From: Oxytricha trifallax
Lineage: Eukaryota; Ciliophora; Spirotrichea; Sporadotrichida; Oxytrichidae
Length of the DNA: 64,000 nt
Direction of reading: 5' to 3'
Assembly (NCBI GenBank): GCA_000711775.1
Contig: ARYC01000193.1
Location: forward strand, 23,002 to 87,001
Under the pieces are notes generated by a model. It was not told the origin of the DNA. It searched no databases and saw nothing but the letters and a program-made list of their open reading frames with translations. Shown here one piece after another: positions 45,871 to 56,299 of the stretch. A program made the position numbers and the translations under genes. Positions within the stretch are counted from its first letter, which is position 1; every line of letters begins with the position of its first letter.

Positions 45871-45973
45871 ATGATCTCTCCATTACCATAGAGATTACAT
45901 GGAAATTTAATGTGAGTGATCAAGCTTAATTAATTAGTTACATAAATTAATTAAATTATGTCTCATCTTTTTT

Positions 45974-47009
45974 TCAAGAATCTATGACTTATCTCATTTT
46001 CTATATATGCCTTACTCCAGTTCTAATACAGTCATTTTTTTCAATTTATTTTAAGCTTTGTTCAATAATTGCAATGTGCATTTTATTGGATAACATAAAT
46101 TCCAGACTTATTATTTTGTTTATGCACCTTTGTTTAACCCTTGAGAGTATTTCTTCTATACAGTTAAACATAGAGGAAGAGGGAGCGTTGTATACTATTT
46201 TGATATTATTATCAGCGAATTTCTGCTTGACTTCCTTGCTATGATGGGCACTTAAATTAGCCATAAAAATAGCAAGTTTATGGTCCTTATTTTTATCGAC
46301 AATCCTATCCAAACTGGCAATTATTTCTTGTTTTTTAATAGATTTCTATCAAATTAAGAAAGACTCAAGCCCATCTTTACTAATATACATACTTGCTGAT
46401 TGTGTCTTGACGCTTAGTCCTTCTTTAAGGAGGACTTAATTTTTAAAATTTATGCCCCCATGATCTTCTTGTTATCGATTGCGGCTTGAATATTGTCTCA
46501 TCCATATAAATTATTTTATAGCCTTGATTTATTAAGTTAAAAAGTTCTTCATAACATTCTTTTTATTGGTTATATATTTGCAATTACTTTTGAGCAGATA
46601 TACGAAAGTTACTCCTCATTATCTTATATTTGATCCCTCTCCTTTTATATATCTGGTAAAGTTTGGATGGGCCTAGTCGCTTATCAGGATATTATCTGTG
46701 AAACATCTTGCATCTATAAAGTAACGATAGATGTTTTGAAGATTCAAGAGTTTGACTAGAAGTAAGGAAGTCTAAGTGCGGCTTGGACAATTATAAATGG
46801 GGACTTGAAGAAATTGTTTATGAACTTCCATTAATGTGTTGATGCTTGAATATTCAAGAAGAGAATTAGCGTATGCTCAAACCAGTAATTCTTTTAATTT
46901 GGTTGTAAGTAAAGTATGTCATATTAGGGATGGATGTCTAAGTAGATTTAAATCTTAGATGTAGTACCAGCGCTCTTAACTTTTACGAAATGTTAATTAC
47001 CTTTCCCAT
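45974..47009 (-). CDS. Element D transposase (Tc1/mariner-like D,D,E), damaged
   Basis: ATG 47009 gives MGKVINISQKLRALVLHLRF. Then come CKMFHRQYPDKRLGPSKLYQ and IYKRRGIKYKIMRSNF, IIYMDETIFKPQSITRRSWG (first Asp plus the RSWG motif of Tc1/mariner enzymes), and LAIFMANLSAHHSKEVKQKF. In that last block the expected DN is AN, a one-base change that removes the second catalytic Asp. NCIEEILSRVKQR holds the Glu. Several shifts also occur. The end is TGA 45974-45976. Confidence 0.8.
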
Positions 47010-47812
47010 ATTAAATCAGATTAAATTTTATTTTATCAATTAATTATAAATTCACTCAATTCTCAAATTTTATGAAAAAGAAGGAAATCTTCGTGTTTGG
47101 GCAATATTTCAAATTGCATTAGATCCAGAAAAAAACTATATAAAGTGGCAATTTGAAAATAATCAAGTTCCAGTACTTCCTATTCTGACACTGTTTAAAT
47201 GAAAGAATAATTCACATACAGCATAATATAATAAGCTTAAAAGCTATTGATTATAAGTGCAAGAATTTATATTAAGCAAATATATAAAACAAATATAATA
47301 AGACTTTCTCATAATCTACAATTTAATTCAAATTAATACTGGAACTATATAATAAAAATTAAAATAGAAATACATAAATGCATTTATAATTTGTTCAGTA
47401 ATATTTAATGATTAAGCACATTAATTAACAAATTTATAGTATCAATTTTTACTCTTTTAAAGCAGCAAATGTAAAAGGAACACGCAGAATTATGGAAATT
47501 TAAGGTAAATATATCTATTATATTCAACAAGATAAGAAAAATATGCTTACTAGATAAAAACACTCAAAATTTTAAATGTAGAGGACAGCAAATATCATCA
47601 CAGATTAACTATTTCTAAATTAAAATAAAGAGAGTTTGTATTAGAGAAATACTATTTATTAAATCATTAATTTATAGGGTGTTAAGCTAATATTATTATT
47701 AGTAGTAGTAGTAAATAACTGTAGGTAAATTAAAAATAAATACGAATAAAACACATTGAGTAATTTAGATAGCAGTTTCTGAGTCATAATAGTCTGAAGA
47801 ATGATGCCTCAC

Positions 47813-48759
47813 CTCACGGACCTCCGCTTTTCAATCCTGATCTTTAGCCTCCGTTTTAACAGTCTGCTGCTTAGTCTCTCTTCTCCTCATTTTCTATGTT
47901 CTGCTTTTATTGCACTTTCACATCGAGGTCGTTAATGTTCGATCCGATCTAGGTTTGAGATTCAATCTGGGTTCCTACCCTTGGTAGTATTTCTGGTCGA
48001 TCGGTAAAAATGCAGCTTTCCAACTCATTCAAGTTCTTATCATTGCTTCCATTGAGGTGTTTTAGTTTTCTCTTTTTATTTTAATTTAATTATTTGTATT
48101 ATAATTCTCAGATTTTACTTTCTTAATTACTCAAGATTCTACTCTATTGTGGATATTCATTTCATTGAAATGATTTCACTTTACTCTAATCAAATTTAAC
48201 TTCTTTTTTCTTGGCATACACCACTCTAAAATGTTTGTTTACTGGTTAGTAGACTCATGTGCCTCTAATTATCTTATTCTATGTCCAACCAGACCATGTT
48301 CGTGATAATTTCTATTTAGGTGCTGTTCTACATGTCAATAATTCTATTTTCCCTAATTTGTTTTGAAAATCTAGTAGGATCACCAGCTGCATTTATCAGG
48401 TTGCAGCTTCTTAAGTAATTATTTTCTACAAGTACTTTGTGTACGTTACAGTAGTGGCTTATGGCGTAAGTTGCAATGGTTCTGCCCTAACTGATGGCCA
48501 TCATTGTGTCCATTACATTCCTAGTCAAAAATAGTTTCTTTCTTCCTTTCATGACTTCCCCTTTTTATTTGAGTATCTCTGGGGCTCTTTTTATTTTCGC
48601 GAATTCTGTCAGATCTGCTTTTATCTTTTTCATGTTCTTCTGAACTAGCTCTAGGATTATTTCATTCGTGTTAGTGTCTTTTAGCTGGATATCATTCCTT
48701 AATCTTTTGTATGGAATGTCCGCTAATTTTATTTTTTTATAATTAAAATAATATTTCAT
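47813..48759 (-). CDS. Hypothetical protein, possible DNA-binding N-terminus
   Basis: ATG 48759 opens MKYYFNYKKIKLADIPYKRL. The frame is unbroken for about 193 codons through VMKGRKKLFLTRNVMDTMMA, SQGRTIATYAISHYCNVHKV (helix-turn-helix-like spacing) and DPTRFSKQIRENRIIDMQNS to TGA near 48180. After one or two shifts it continues NDKNLNELESCIFTDRPEIL and QKQNIENEEKRDQAADCQNG to TGA 47813-47815. TAA/TAG occur at typical Gln places. Less AT-rich than the flanks. Not recognised; the helix-turn-helix reading is inference. Confidence 0.55.
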
Positions 48760-48984
48760 TTCAAGATTCCTCGATAACTTTGTTTATTCTTTGTTCCTCA
48801 TTGATAATATTTCACAAATGGTTTAATTAAACAAATAAACTTGAATCTAATATAATTCCCCTTTTATCTCAATTATTAATTGCTTATTAAATTATTCATA
48901 GTATTCTTATTAATTATGATTAACTAAAAATAATAAACAATCTATAATTCTCATGACTACATAAAGTAGAATATGATTCAACAA

Positions 48985-49230
48985 ATGTAGATACTGTAGT
49001 CATTTGTATCAAACAGAGTAGCGTCATTAATGGTACTCATTTTAAAGGTAAAGTTATTTGTGCTAAGATGGTTAATGATGATGATAATCTATTGACCAGC
49101 TGCTGCAATGTCTTTGGCAATTGTAAGAAGTAGTATTGATGAGAAACAAAAGGAATGGAATAATTACTGTGCAAATGAAATGACACAAATAAAAAACAGG
49201 GATTAACCCGGCTGTAGAAATGCATATTAA
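48985..49230 (+). CDS. Short coding fragment
   Basis: Reads VICIKQSSVINGTHFKGKVI and AKMVNDDDNLLTSCCNVFGN, then in another frame AMSLAIVRSSIDEKQKEWNN and CANEMTQIKNRDQPGCRNAY. Both ends fade into AT-rich DNA, as for a single gene segment. Function unknown. Confidence 0.35.
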
Positions 49231-50228
49231 ATTTTAGTATGTCAAATACTAAAATGCATTTTAATTTATTTTTATTATAAACTCTATATTTATTTTAAAT
49301 TTTTAGAATATATAAGTCAAATATTAATTTATTCAACTGAATCTTAATAATTATTACAAGTTTCTTGTAAGGAAAATATAATTTATTATGAGTAGTGGTG
49401 CTCAATAATAATTTAATTCGTAATTTAATTTTTAATAATCAAATACATTATAATAAAATAATATACAACTTAACACCAAACTATATAATTTCCAATGATT
49501 TACAGATTTGAAGTTAAATAAATTCATAAATTTTGGATTCCATCTTATTAATATCATTGGCTTAATTTGCTACCTAAGCTAATCATAACTTTATTTTTAT
49601 GTTTATTCTCCAATATTCATCATCACTTAGCTGTTTACAGTTTATTGAATACTTTTTCCAAAGTTTTTACTAATCTCTAAATTGTATCAATAAATTTGCG
49701 AATAAAAGGTAAACTTATTCTTTCATTTTCAATATTTGATGTTTAAGGGATATATTTTTTAGCAATTTCTACCTATAAGATTCTTCTTAACTTTTTACTT
49801 AACAATTATTTTGTAGACTTGGCTTTTTAGAATCGCCTATATTATTAAAAATTGTATAATTTTATAAGCAATATAGAATTAGTGCAATCCTTTCAATATT
49901 TAATATTTGGGGATATAATTATTAATTTAATATAACATAAGCTATTATATCAATTTTATATGGATTGACAAAATATTTTTTTATTTCACTTTACGATTTT
50001 TATATTCTTTCTATTGAATTCTTAAGTGCTACAACCAAATTTCAACTTAAAACATTAATTTCATGCATACTCCACTTAAGCCTGAGTTTCAATACTTCCT
50101 TTATCAATGAATCTAAGTATCTTTGTTTGCATACACTAAAGGGGGTTTTTTGGGAATTCTGCATGAGAAAGACCAATTTATTATACAGTCTTTTAAAAAA
50201 TGGTGTTTTTCGTATAAAACTTGATCTA
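49231..50228. other. AT-rich stretch, no supported gene
   Basis: Only short Phe/Leu-rich frames. A plus-strand frame at 49965-50231 has no motif and is probably chance. Confidence 0.35.
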
Positions 50229-50534
50229 TGACCTTATTCTTGAGAATACTCTCATTATACTAATTGCGTCTTACTCAAGTTTTTATCCACATTTTCTGGA
50301 AGTGTTACAAATAGTACCGTAGAGGGGATTTTTTTCAAGACAAGTCCAGTCGAGAACGATCATTGTCATTTTGTCGAATCCTCGTCGATCAAGCAAATGC
50401 AATCTTAGTTAAAGAAGAGCACCTTAAATTTCTCAAGGCCGGTCCACAGTTTGAGTATCTTGCTTGCAATATCGAGTTACCCACTTTAATGCTCGTTCAT
50501 TGTAGGATTAATGTCTTGTTATGGTAGAGAAAAG

Positions 50535-51325
50535 TAATAGAATAGAATTTTTTCGAATTCAGAGTTAATTTGAAACTCTTAAATATTAAAGATTATGAGA
50601 TGAATTAAAAGCAGGGCCCTCTCTATCGGACTTTTCATTTCGAACTGCACCATCTTCAGCATTTTTAATATCGGAGTGACTCTAGGTTACATAATTTGCA
50701 CAAAATATTGAATAACAGTCCAACCATTGCTTATAAGGATCTTACAGTTTCCGGTTGCTCAATGCTTTCAGATCGAATACCTGCGTATATTCTCCGTTAG
50801 TATAATTGTTACCGTATTCATATTAGATAAATATAATAAACTTCAAAGTAAAATCATTTCCATAATAAGAATTAAGTTTCTGCAAAAGCAGAAATATTTT
50901 TGGCTAATATGAATACCTAGTTTTATACAGAATAGATAGAGTATTCAAGAACAACATCATTTTTTAAAAATCAAAATATTTTAGCATTAAAATGCTATTT
51001 TTTACAGTTGTTACTGAGAAGTCACTGTATACAGTGTAGCACGGTAACAGTTATACTAACGGAGAATATACGCAGGTATTCGATCTGAAAGCATTGAGCA
51101 ACCGGAAACTGTAAGATCCTTATAAGCAATGGTTGGACTGTTATTCAATATTTTGTGCAAATTCTGTAACCTAGAGTCACTCCGATATTAAAAATGCTGA
51201 AGAGCGTGCAGTTCAAAATGAAAAGTCCGATAGAGAATGCCCTGCTTTTAATTCATCTCATAATCTTTAATATTTAAGAGTTTCAAATTAACTCTGAATT
51301 CGAGAAAATTCTATTCTATTATAAA
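50535..51325. repeat. Foldback palindrome, about 285-bp arms, 220-bp loop
   Basis: Left arm 50535-50818 (for example GGTTGCTCAATGCTTTCAGA at about 50753) pairs with right arm 51040-51325 (TCTGAAAGCATTGAGCAACC at about 51085). Several mismatches (CACCATC against GAGCGTG near the middle) show that the arms have diverged, which argues against a pure assembly artefact. The loop 50819-51039 has a CTGCAAAAGCAG-like hairpin and no gene. A plus-strand open stretch at 50229-50470 (ILENTLIILIASYSSFYPHF) is doubtful. Confidence 0.8.
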
Positions 51326-51419
51326 AGTTTCAGAAGTTATAGTATTAAAGCCAGGATCTCGTCATTTGGTAGTTTTAGTGCAGATTATTTTGCTACTTCA
51401 ACTATTGCCCCTCATTAAA

Positions 51420-51890
51420 AGTAATAAAGTTACCATATATTATAATAATATTATCTATCTTTATATAAACAGCCACCCAAATCTTGTAATAATAGCATCT
51501 TCGTTTTATAATAAAAACTATTATATATTTTATTAAATTCCTTAAATTTGAGAGAAGGGTTTAATAAGTATATGTTTCAATTTTATGTTTAAATATTATT
51601 TTTTTATACCTAAATATCTATATCATAATAAAGCATATGTTTATAGGTTATTTCTTTGAAACTTAATCATGCCTCTTTAACAATAGAGTACTTTTTAAAG
51701 GTCTGCTTAATTTTATTGAATTATTTTAGTATTATATAACTTTTATTAATTCTTAAGTTTATTCATTGAATGTAAAAATAAATTAGTAAATTCCTTCAAG
51801 AATTAAAAAATAAGATTATATGATTAATAAATGATTAAGGGAGAAACACATGAATAAAATTTTATTTCCAAAATTATTAAATTAAAAAGT
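51420..51890. other. AT-rich spacer, no supported gene
   Basis: No coherent frame or repeat seen. Confidence 0.4.
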
Positions 51891-51894
51891 TAAT

Positions 51895-52271
51895 AGATGG
51901 GACGACGAACGAAGTGTACTCACCCTGTGAGTTACTGAGTTTGTCTAACATTTGTTAAGGTTGGATAATCGTCCTGAATACACTGGATAATGCTTAGTAG
52001 AGACTCTAGAGGTCTTCCTGTAGGCGGTCTTGCTTTCTAATTTGATAAGGGCAATTTTTCCCCATCAGAAGGAAAAACTGGTCAGATGCTGGTCACAAGT
52101 CAGATTCTGGTCACCTTAGCCTGATGAATAAGATACAAGTGTTGCTAACAGACTATAGCTGAGCACATAAGCTTGATGTGAATAGCATTAGGGAGGGAGT
52201 GAAACTACCCTAGTGAATTAACACTCTATATAATTATAATCGGAGAGCCCTTGAGCTCTCGATGTGAGTTA

Positions 52272-52307
<36 letters not shown>

Positions 52308-52310
52308 TTT
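51895..52310 (+). other. Moderately GC-rich block ending in ATT microsatellite
   Basis: It begins GGGACGACGAACGAAGTG and contains two CTGGTCA-type repeats (CAGATGCTGGTCACAAGTCA then GATTCTGGTCAC). It ends TCGGAGAGCCCTTGAGCTCT then CGATGTGAGTTAATTATT and about eleven ATT units (52271-52306). The end resembles the motifs at 23062 and 42475. GAGAGCCCTTGAGCTCTC can form a hairpin. It may be the 3' untranslated part of a retroelement or a structured non-coding RNA; no gene called. Confidence 0.4.
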
Positions 52311-52550
52311 TATTTCCAAAAGTGTCCAGGAATATTTAGAACTAATTAAGAAGAAAACTAAAATTAAATTAAATATTAAGATTCAGAGAGTAAGATAGAT
52401 AAAACCCCAAGAGTAAAATTTGAGCGAATTTTGTGAATGTTAAATTAATCAATAATAAATAAAATATTTTAAAATATATTTAAGTCTTGAGCAATTGGGT
52501 TGTCGATTTAGTAATTCTTGAGAGAATCGAGCAGCATTCTAGTCTATTTG

Positions 52551-53060
52551 TCATTCTGTTGAAGATTTTGGCTCTGCTTGGTTAGACTGCTCTGACTCTT
52601 CCTCACTCATGCTGGTATCTTCCATCTGTCCCTTGCATTCATCCTCTTGCTGGTGGCCTGCCAACTCATGAGAGTTTCCATTGTCACTAACCTTCTGAGA
52701 ATATTGCGAACTGCTGTCAGAATCATCGCTATCACATGAACTATAACCTTCTTCCCTGTCTCGATCTGAGTGCACTCCCGCGTAGATGATCTAGTAGGGG
52801 TGGTCATGGAGCCCGAGCATCTTCTCACTGACAAAGGATTCAACTCTGGTTCGATTACTTGCATACATCAGCTTCGAGTGCTCCTCCCACACTGCTTTTC
52901 CTCGAGGATCGTTTTTATACATGACCTTGGCGTGAATGGCGTTCCTGATGACCTTTAGTTCTAGAATGTCTCTCACTCTGTAAGCCTCCACCTTACCAAG
53001 TGGTGCTTGTTGCTGGATCTGTTGTTGTGGACTCTTGCTTTGATCTGAACTTGATTCCAT
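52551..53060 (-). CDS. Intact hypothetical acidic protein (169 residues)
   Basis: ATG 53060 to TGA 52551-52553 is one unbroken frame, using a single TAG as Gln. It starts MESSSDQSKSPQQQIQQQAP, followed by a folded-looking part (VRDILELKVIRNAIHAKVMY, EEHSKLMYASNRTRVESFVS). The tail is Ser/Asp/Glu-rich (CDSDDSDSSSQYSQKVSDNG, TSMSEEESEQSNQAEPKS). Base composition is near 45 percent GC, far above the flanks. This is the signature of a real gene segment. No domain recognised; the acidic tail suggests a nuclear or scaffold protein (inference). Confidence 0.7.
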
Positions 53061-53163
53061 TCTAATCTCAAAGTTTAATTTTTCAAATAAATTATATTAA
53101 TATTGTAGGAATACATTTGGGAAAATAAATAATAAATTAATTAATTAATTAAATATCAAATTC

Positions 53164-53203
53164 GTGGCAGTTAACTTTCTGGAAACCTGGACAATATGGT
53201 ACT
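53164..53203. repeat. 40-bp dispersed motif, copy 1
   Basis: GTGGCAGTTAACTTTCTGGA then AACCTGGACAATATGGTA matches 58338-58378 (GTGGCAGTCAAAATTCCTGG, AAACCAAGACAATATGGTA). The palindrome at 53202-53418 starts directly after its TA. Confidence 0.55.
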
Positions 53204-53418
53204 TGTTCGATAGAGAATTCATAATTAACTGGACTTTACTATTGGCGGTACCCCTCTATCGCATCCCTAGAGCGAGTTAACACGACTTTAATTTTTGGTG
53301 ATTTGTTTAGTTGAATTTAATGCTAAAATTAAAGTCGTGTTAACTCGCTCTAGGGATGCGATAGAGGGGTACCGCCAATAGTAAAGTCCAGTTAATTTTG
53401 AATTCTCTATCGAACAAG
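53202..53418. repeat. 217-bp palindromic element flanked by TA
   Basis: CTTGTTCGATAGAGAATTCA and onward for about 95 bases pairs with the right arm ending TGAATTCTCTATCGAACAAG, loop about 30 bases. TA flanks both sides (53200-53201 and 53419-53420). GC-rich core GGTACCCCTCTATCGCATCC. No ORF. Looks like a foldback MITE with TA target. Confidence 0.8.
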
Positions 53419-53482
53419 TATTAAACTTTAATTGGCCTATTAAATATTTTCATAATAAAAGTTTGCCTAATTTACCAAATCA

Positions 53483-53671
53483 GTGTTGCAGATGAATTTG
53501 AGGGTAAAAGCGCAAATGGGGACAAGCAAAGATAGTCATTCGAGAGCCCTTGAAAAGACGCATCGTCTTTTAATCTATGACACAGACAATTGTTTCCTAA
53601 ACGTCGAATACATATGGTCACGATTTGGCAAATTTAATGGGGAATGGGTGATTCGTGATTTCAAAGATTGA
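53483..53671 (+). CDS. Short hypothetical ORF
   Basis: Reads LQMNLRVKAQMGTSKDSHSR, EKTHRLLIYDTDNCFLNVEY and FGKFNGEWVIRDFKD before TGA 53669-53671. No TAA/TAG inside. GC clearly raised. The start may lie upstream (KFAQFTKSV). It may be the first segment of the gene continuing at 53762. Confidence 0.4.
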   Translation: MLQMNLRVKAQMGTSKDSHSRALEKTHRLLIYDTDNCFLNVEYIWSRFGKFNGEWVIRDFKD

Positions 53672-53761
53672 GTGTACAAAACCAGAATAAATTACAGTAT
53701 CAGACATCCTGCAAGCTCAGATGCCTCATGGCATCGACCAAAGAGCATGCGAACGCGCCGG

Positions 53762-54540
53762 TGAGCCACCGCATGTCCAAGTGTGAGAGCTGCACAGCCT
53801 GAGCCTGCGCATAGCGCCGCAGATGCCTCCTATAGCTTATTAAGGGAGGAAAACTTCCTTCGTAGATACAGGCAAGAGCATGGGGTTGAGGTCGCGGCAC
53901 TTGATGAACCTGAATGCTTTTTCCACTGGAACCATTAAGTATTCATTAACAAGAGAAAGCGAATTTCAGTTGGTAGTAGATTGTTGCCAGTCTCAAGATA
54001 AAGATGGCCCTCCTCGTTTTTGTTTATTGAGTGGTCTCGATTTCGTCTGCATGAGGAGAAATTTCTCCTGGCGGATTCCTCTGGTTCTAAAAGCTTTTCT
54101 CTAAATCATCAGGCTGGAAAGAATTGTATGTACAATACAAAGTTGGTAACTCTGTTATCATATTCTTAACTATAACATCCTTGATATTCTTCCAAAGAGT
54201 AATAAAATCTCACCTATTGCTACTTTTACTGAATTGGATGGAGTATACACGGAGTTTGTGATGAGAGCAGGAATTTATACTTTACCACTTGCAATGTGAC
54301 AAACGAGTCTTGAGGAAATTGTTAAAATCAAGTCGCTGTTGACACCAATGGAATATCTCAAAGCAATAATAGAAAGTGATAGGAAGATTGAATCACTTGT
54401 CAATGAGGTCCCAGTACGTGTGAGATAATCAGCATCGTAGAAAGTAAAAAGATTATCTATAACAGCAGAAAGTTCAGCGTTTACTAATATTCGTTCTTTT
54501 CTTGTCCAACGAAGATAGTGTAAATTTAAAGATCAGTGAT
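53762..54540 (+). CDS. Hypothetical gene in GC-rich island, frameshifted
   Basis: From 53762 one frame reads AAQPEPAHSAADASYSLLRE, RRYRQEHGVEVAALDEPECF and LFIEWSRFRLHEEKFLLADS to about 54183. Another gives LPKSNKISPIATFTELDGVY and VMRAGIYTLPLAM (54190-54297). After one TGA in the same frame comes TSLEEIVKIKSLLTPMEYLK then KIESLVNEVPVRVRQSASQK to TGA 54538-54540. The first 200 bases exceed 55 percent GC. No domain known. The minus strand over 53700-53900 is also open and rejected on composition. Confidence 0.45.
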
Positions 54541-54559
54541 GTTTTATGGAACTGCTGAA

Positions 54560-55080
54560 CATACATCAACATCATCTGATGTTTATGCGAAATTTCCATC
54601 TTCTAATATGCCCATTAACTGCATCTAGTTCGTTTAGAAAGCTCCACTATTATATGTAATGCTATATTATACGTAATTAGAATATTCTCTAAGAGTCTTT
54701 AGTACAAGTGAGGTCAAAGTCATTGAACCTTGGTATCATGGAGTAATTCTTAGATATAAAATCATTTTCAATCCCCAAATCTAGAGGTGCTTTATCAAGC
54801 ATGTCGAACTAACTGCCGCTAAAGCTGCTTAATGTGTCATTGTGTTGCTCATCTGAATTATGCTAGTATTTCCTGCTATCCCAAAACTTCCCTATTTTGA
54901 TGTTTCTTGTTACTTTTATTGTTACGCACTTGAAGTTGAAGGAATCTGTGAACTCACACCTTACAGTTATTAGTTTTATTACTATTGCTAGAACTTTTGT
55001 GCTGATAACGCATTACTTAGCTACTATTATTACTGCTGCTGTAGCTGCGAGAAATTACTAGTAAATAAAGTCCATGACGA
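54560..55080 (-). CDS. Poly-Gln protein fragment, candidate
   Basis: The minus strand reads SQLQQQQQQLSNALSAQKFQ, then GVSSQIPSTSSAQQQKQQET and GSFGIAGNTSIIQMSNTMTH (55070-54850). After a frame change comes FDMLDKAPLDLGIENDFISK and NDFDLTCTKDSQRIFQLRII (to about 54560). TAA/TAG are mixed with CAA/CAG in the Gln runs. The plus strand 54537-54857 has a competing open frame (VMFYGTAEHTSTSSDVYAKF), so strand is not certain for the 3' half. Confidence 0.4.
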
Positions 55081-55196
55081 TTGGAAAAATTATAATAATT
55101 CAAAATTAAAGCTAAAATAATTTACAATTATATTCATTCACTCTTCATTCTCTTAAGCATTTGATTTGCTTAACTCATTTAATTTGATCATTTTCT

Positions 55197-55643
55197 CAAC
55201 CGTCGGCACTTTTATAAAAGTGCCGACGGTTGCTGCGATTTCACAATTTATTGTATTTATCCAATGATTTAACTAATTGATTACAAGAATTTCTTAATAA
55301 TTATACTATGAGTTTAGGATTCAAAAATCCTAATTGACATCAGAACTCCCTTAAGATCTATATAAATCCTTAAAGAATATAAAAACTTCTATGAAATTAT
55401 TTAATAATAATATTTCTACGGAAAATTACACTTTAATATTTACTTTTATGTCAGGTAGATAATTCTTTATAGACTATCCCAAATCAATTAAGATTAGTAA
55501 AATTTAAAAGGATTTTTGAATCCTAAATCTATTCAGCAAAGTTCTAGAAACAGTGCAAGTTAATCATTTTAATTTTATTAAATTTAAATTATATTATAAA
55601 ATGCCCTCAACCGTTGGCACTTTTTTAAATTTGCCGACGGTTG
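55197..55643. mobile_element. Short element bounded by twin palindromes
   Basis: A perfect 36-bp palindrome CAACCGTCGGCACTTTTA / TAAAAGTGCCGACGGTTG (55197-55232) and an imperfect version (CAACCGTTGGCAC...TTGCCGACGGTTG, 55608-55643) enclose about 375 bases of AT-rich, gene-free DNA. Both outer edges read CAACCGTCGGCA inward, so the pair also acts as inverted repeats. MITE-like by inference. Confidence 0.55.
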
Positions 55644-55741
55644 GAAAAATTAATTATGTATACTTTAGCGAATGATATTAATCATGAGAGCTAAATGATC
55701 ATTATTATAGACAATTTAAATAAGTCTGCCATAATAAGTTG

Positions 55742-56170
55742 TCATTAAAAATTTGACAATCGTCTTGGCTTTAATGGAGTGTTTTGATCATTAACTATAC
55801 TATTTTAGTTCTTAACTTGTTGTTGTACTTGCTACTATTGTTAGTTTTGATTATTGTTAATTTTAGGTTTTAATCTGTATATGTATGTTGGCTACCCACC
55901 GCTATTGTTTGCTGCAAATTGTTATTTCATTGATTAATTAAAGTTTCTACTCTGGTTCTAATTAGTATTCTAGGAATTACTGTTTATGCCATTATTGTGA
56001 ATATTTTGATTGTGCTGCCACTGCTATTATTAGTTCATATTGCTCCCAGCACTTGACTTCTCGTTATTACTTACTTACTAGTTTTAGTTGCTATTATTGG
56101 AGTTGATAGACTAATTTGTGTTGTAAAATTATTACTAGGGACGGTCTCCAGTCCTTTAATCACCTATCAT
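55742..56170 (-). CDS. Intact Asn/Gln-rich protein (142 residues)
   Basis: ATG 56170 to TGA 55742-55744, unbroken. MIGDQRTGDRPQQQFYNTNQ is followed by SNMNQQQQWQHNQNIHNNGI and QNQSRNFNQSMKQQFAANNS. A short ordered part follows (GGQPTYIYRLKPKI), then NNNQNQQQQQVQQQVKNQNS and TPLKPRRLSNFQ at the end. Many of the Gln codons are TAA or TAG, so under the standard code it is invisible. Prion-like composition is common in ciliate RNA-binding and transcription proteins. No domain recognised. It is the cleanest evidence for the code. Confidence 0.75.
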
Positions 56171-56255
56171 TTTTTGTTATTGTATTATTTTATAAAATAA
56201 CTTTCTTGATTTGATTTTATATTTAACAAAAATTGCAGTAAATTTTACTTTTGGG

Positions 56256-56257
<2 letters not shown>

Positions 56258-56290
<33 letters not shown>
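56258..56290. repeat. AT dinucleotide microsatellite
   Basis: About sixteen TA units following TTTTGGGGTT. Confidence 0.9.
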
Positions 56291-56295
<5 letters not shown>

Positions 56296-56299
56296 AAAA

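Larger units (their letters stand above)
43201..47074. mobile_element. Element D: TBE-like transposon with its own inverted repeats
   Basis: Ends CATAAAATTTGAGAATTGAG (43201) and its exact reverse complement (to 47074) extend imperfectly for about 45 bases. Length 3874 bp. Inside, in the TBE order and orientation, are a C2H2/kinase gene (minus), a 22-kDa-like gene (plus) and a D,D,E transposase (minus). There is no C4A4 repeat at either tip. Target duplication not evident (flanks AAT and AAA). Confidence 0.85.

Noticed and set aside
53700-53900. Minus-strand frame in the GC-rich island
   Set aside because: High GC makes all frames open; the plus-strand frame continues coherently into downstream sequence, the minus frame does not.
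54537-54857. Plus-strand frame opposite the poly-Gln block
   Set aside because: Not excluded, but the minus strand joins a typical Gln-rich ciliate sequence, so I kept the minus call and mention the rival in that entry.
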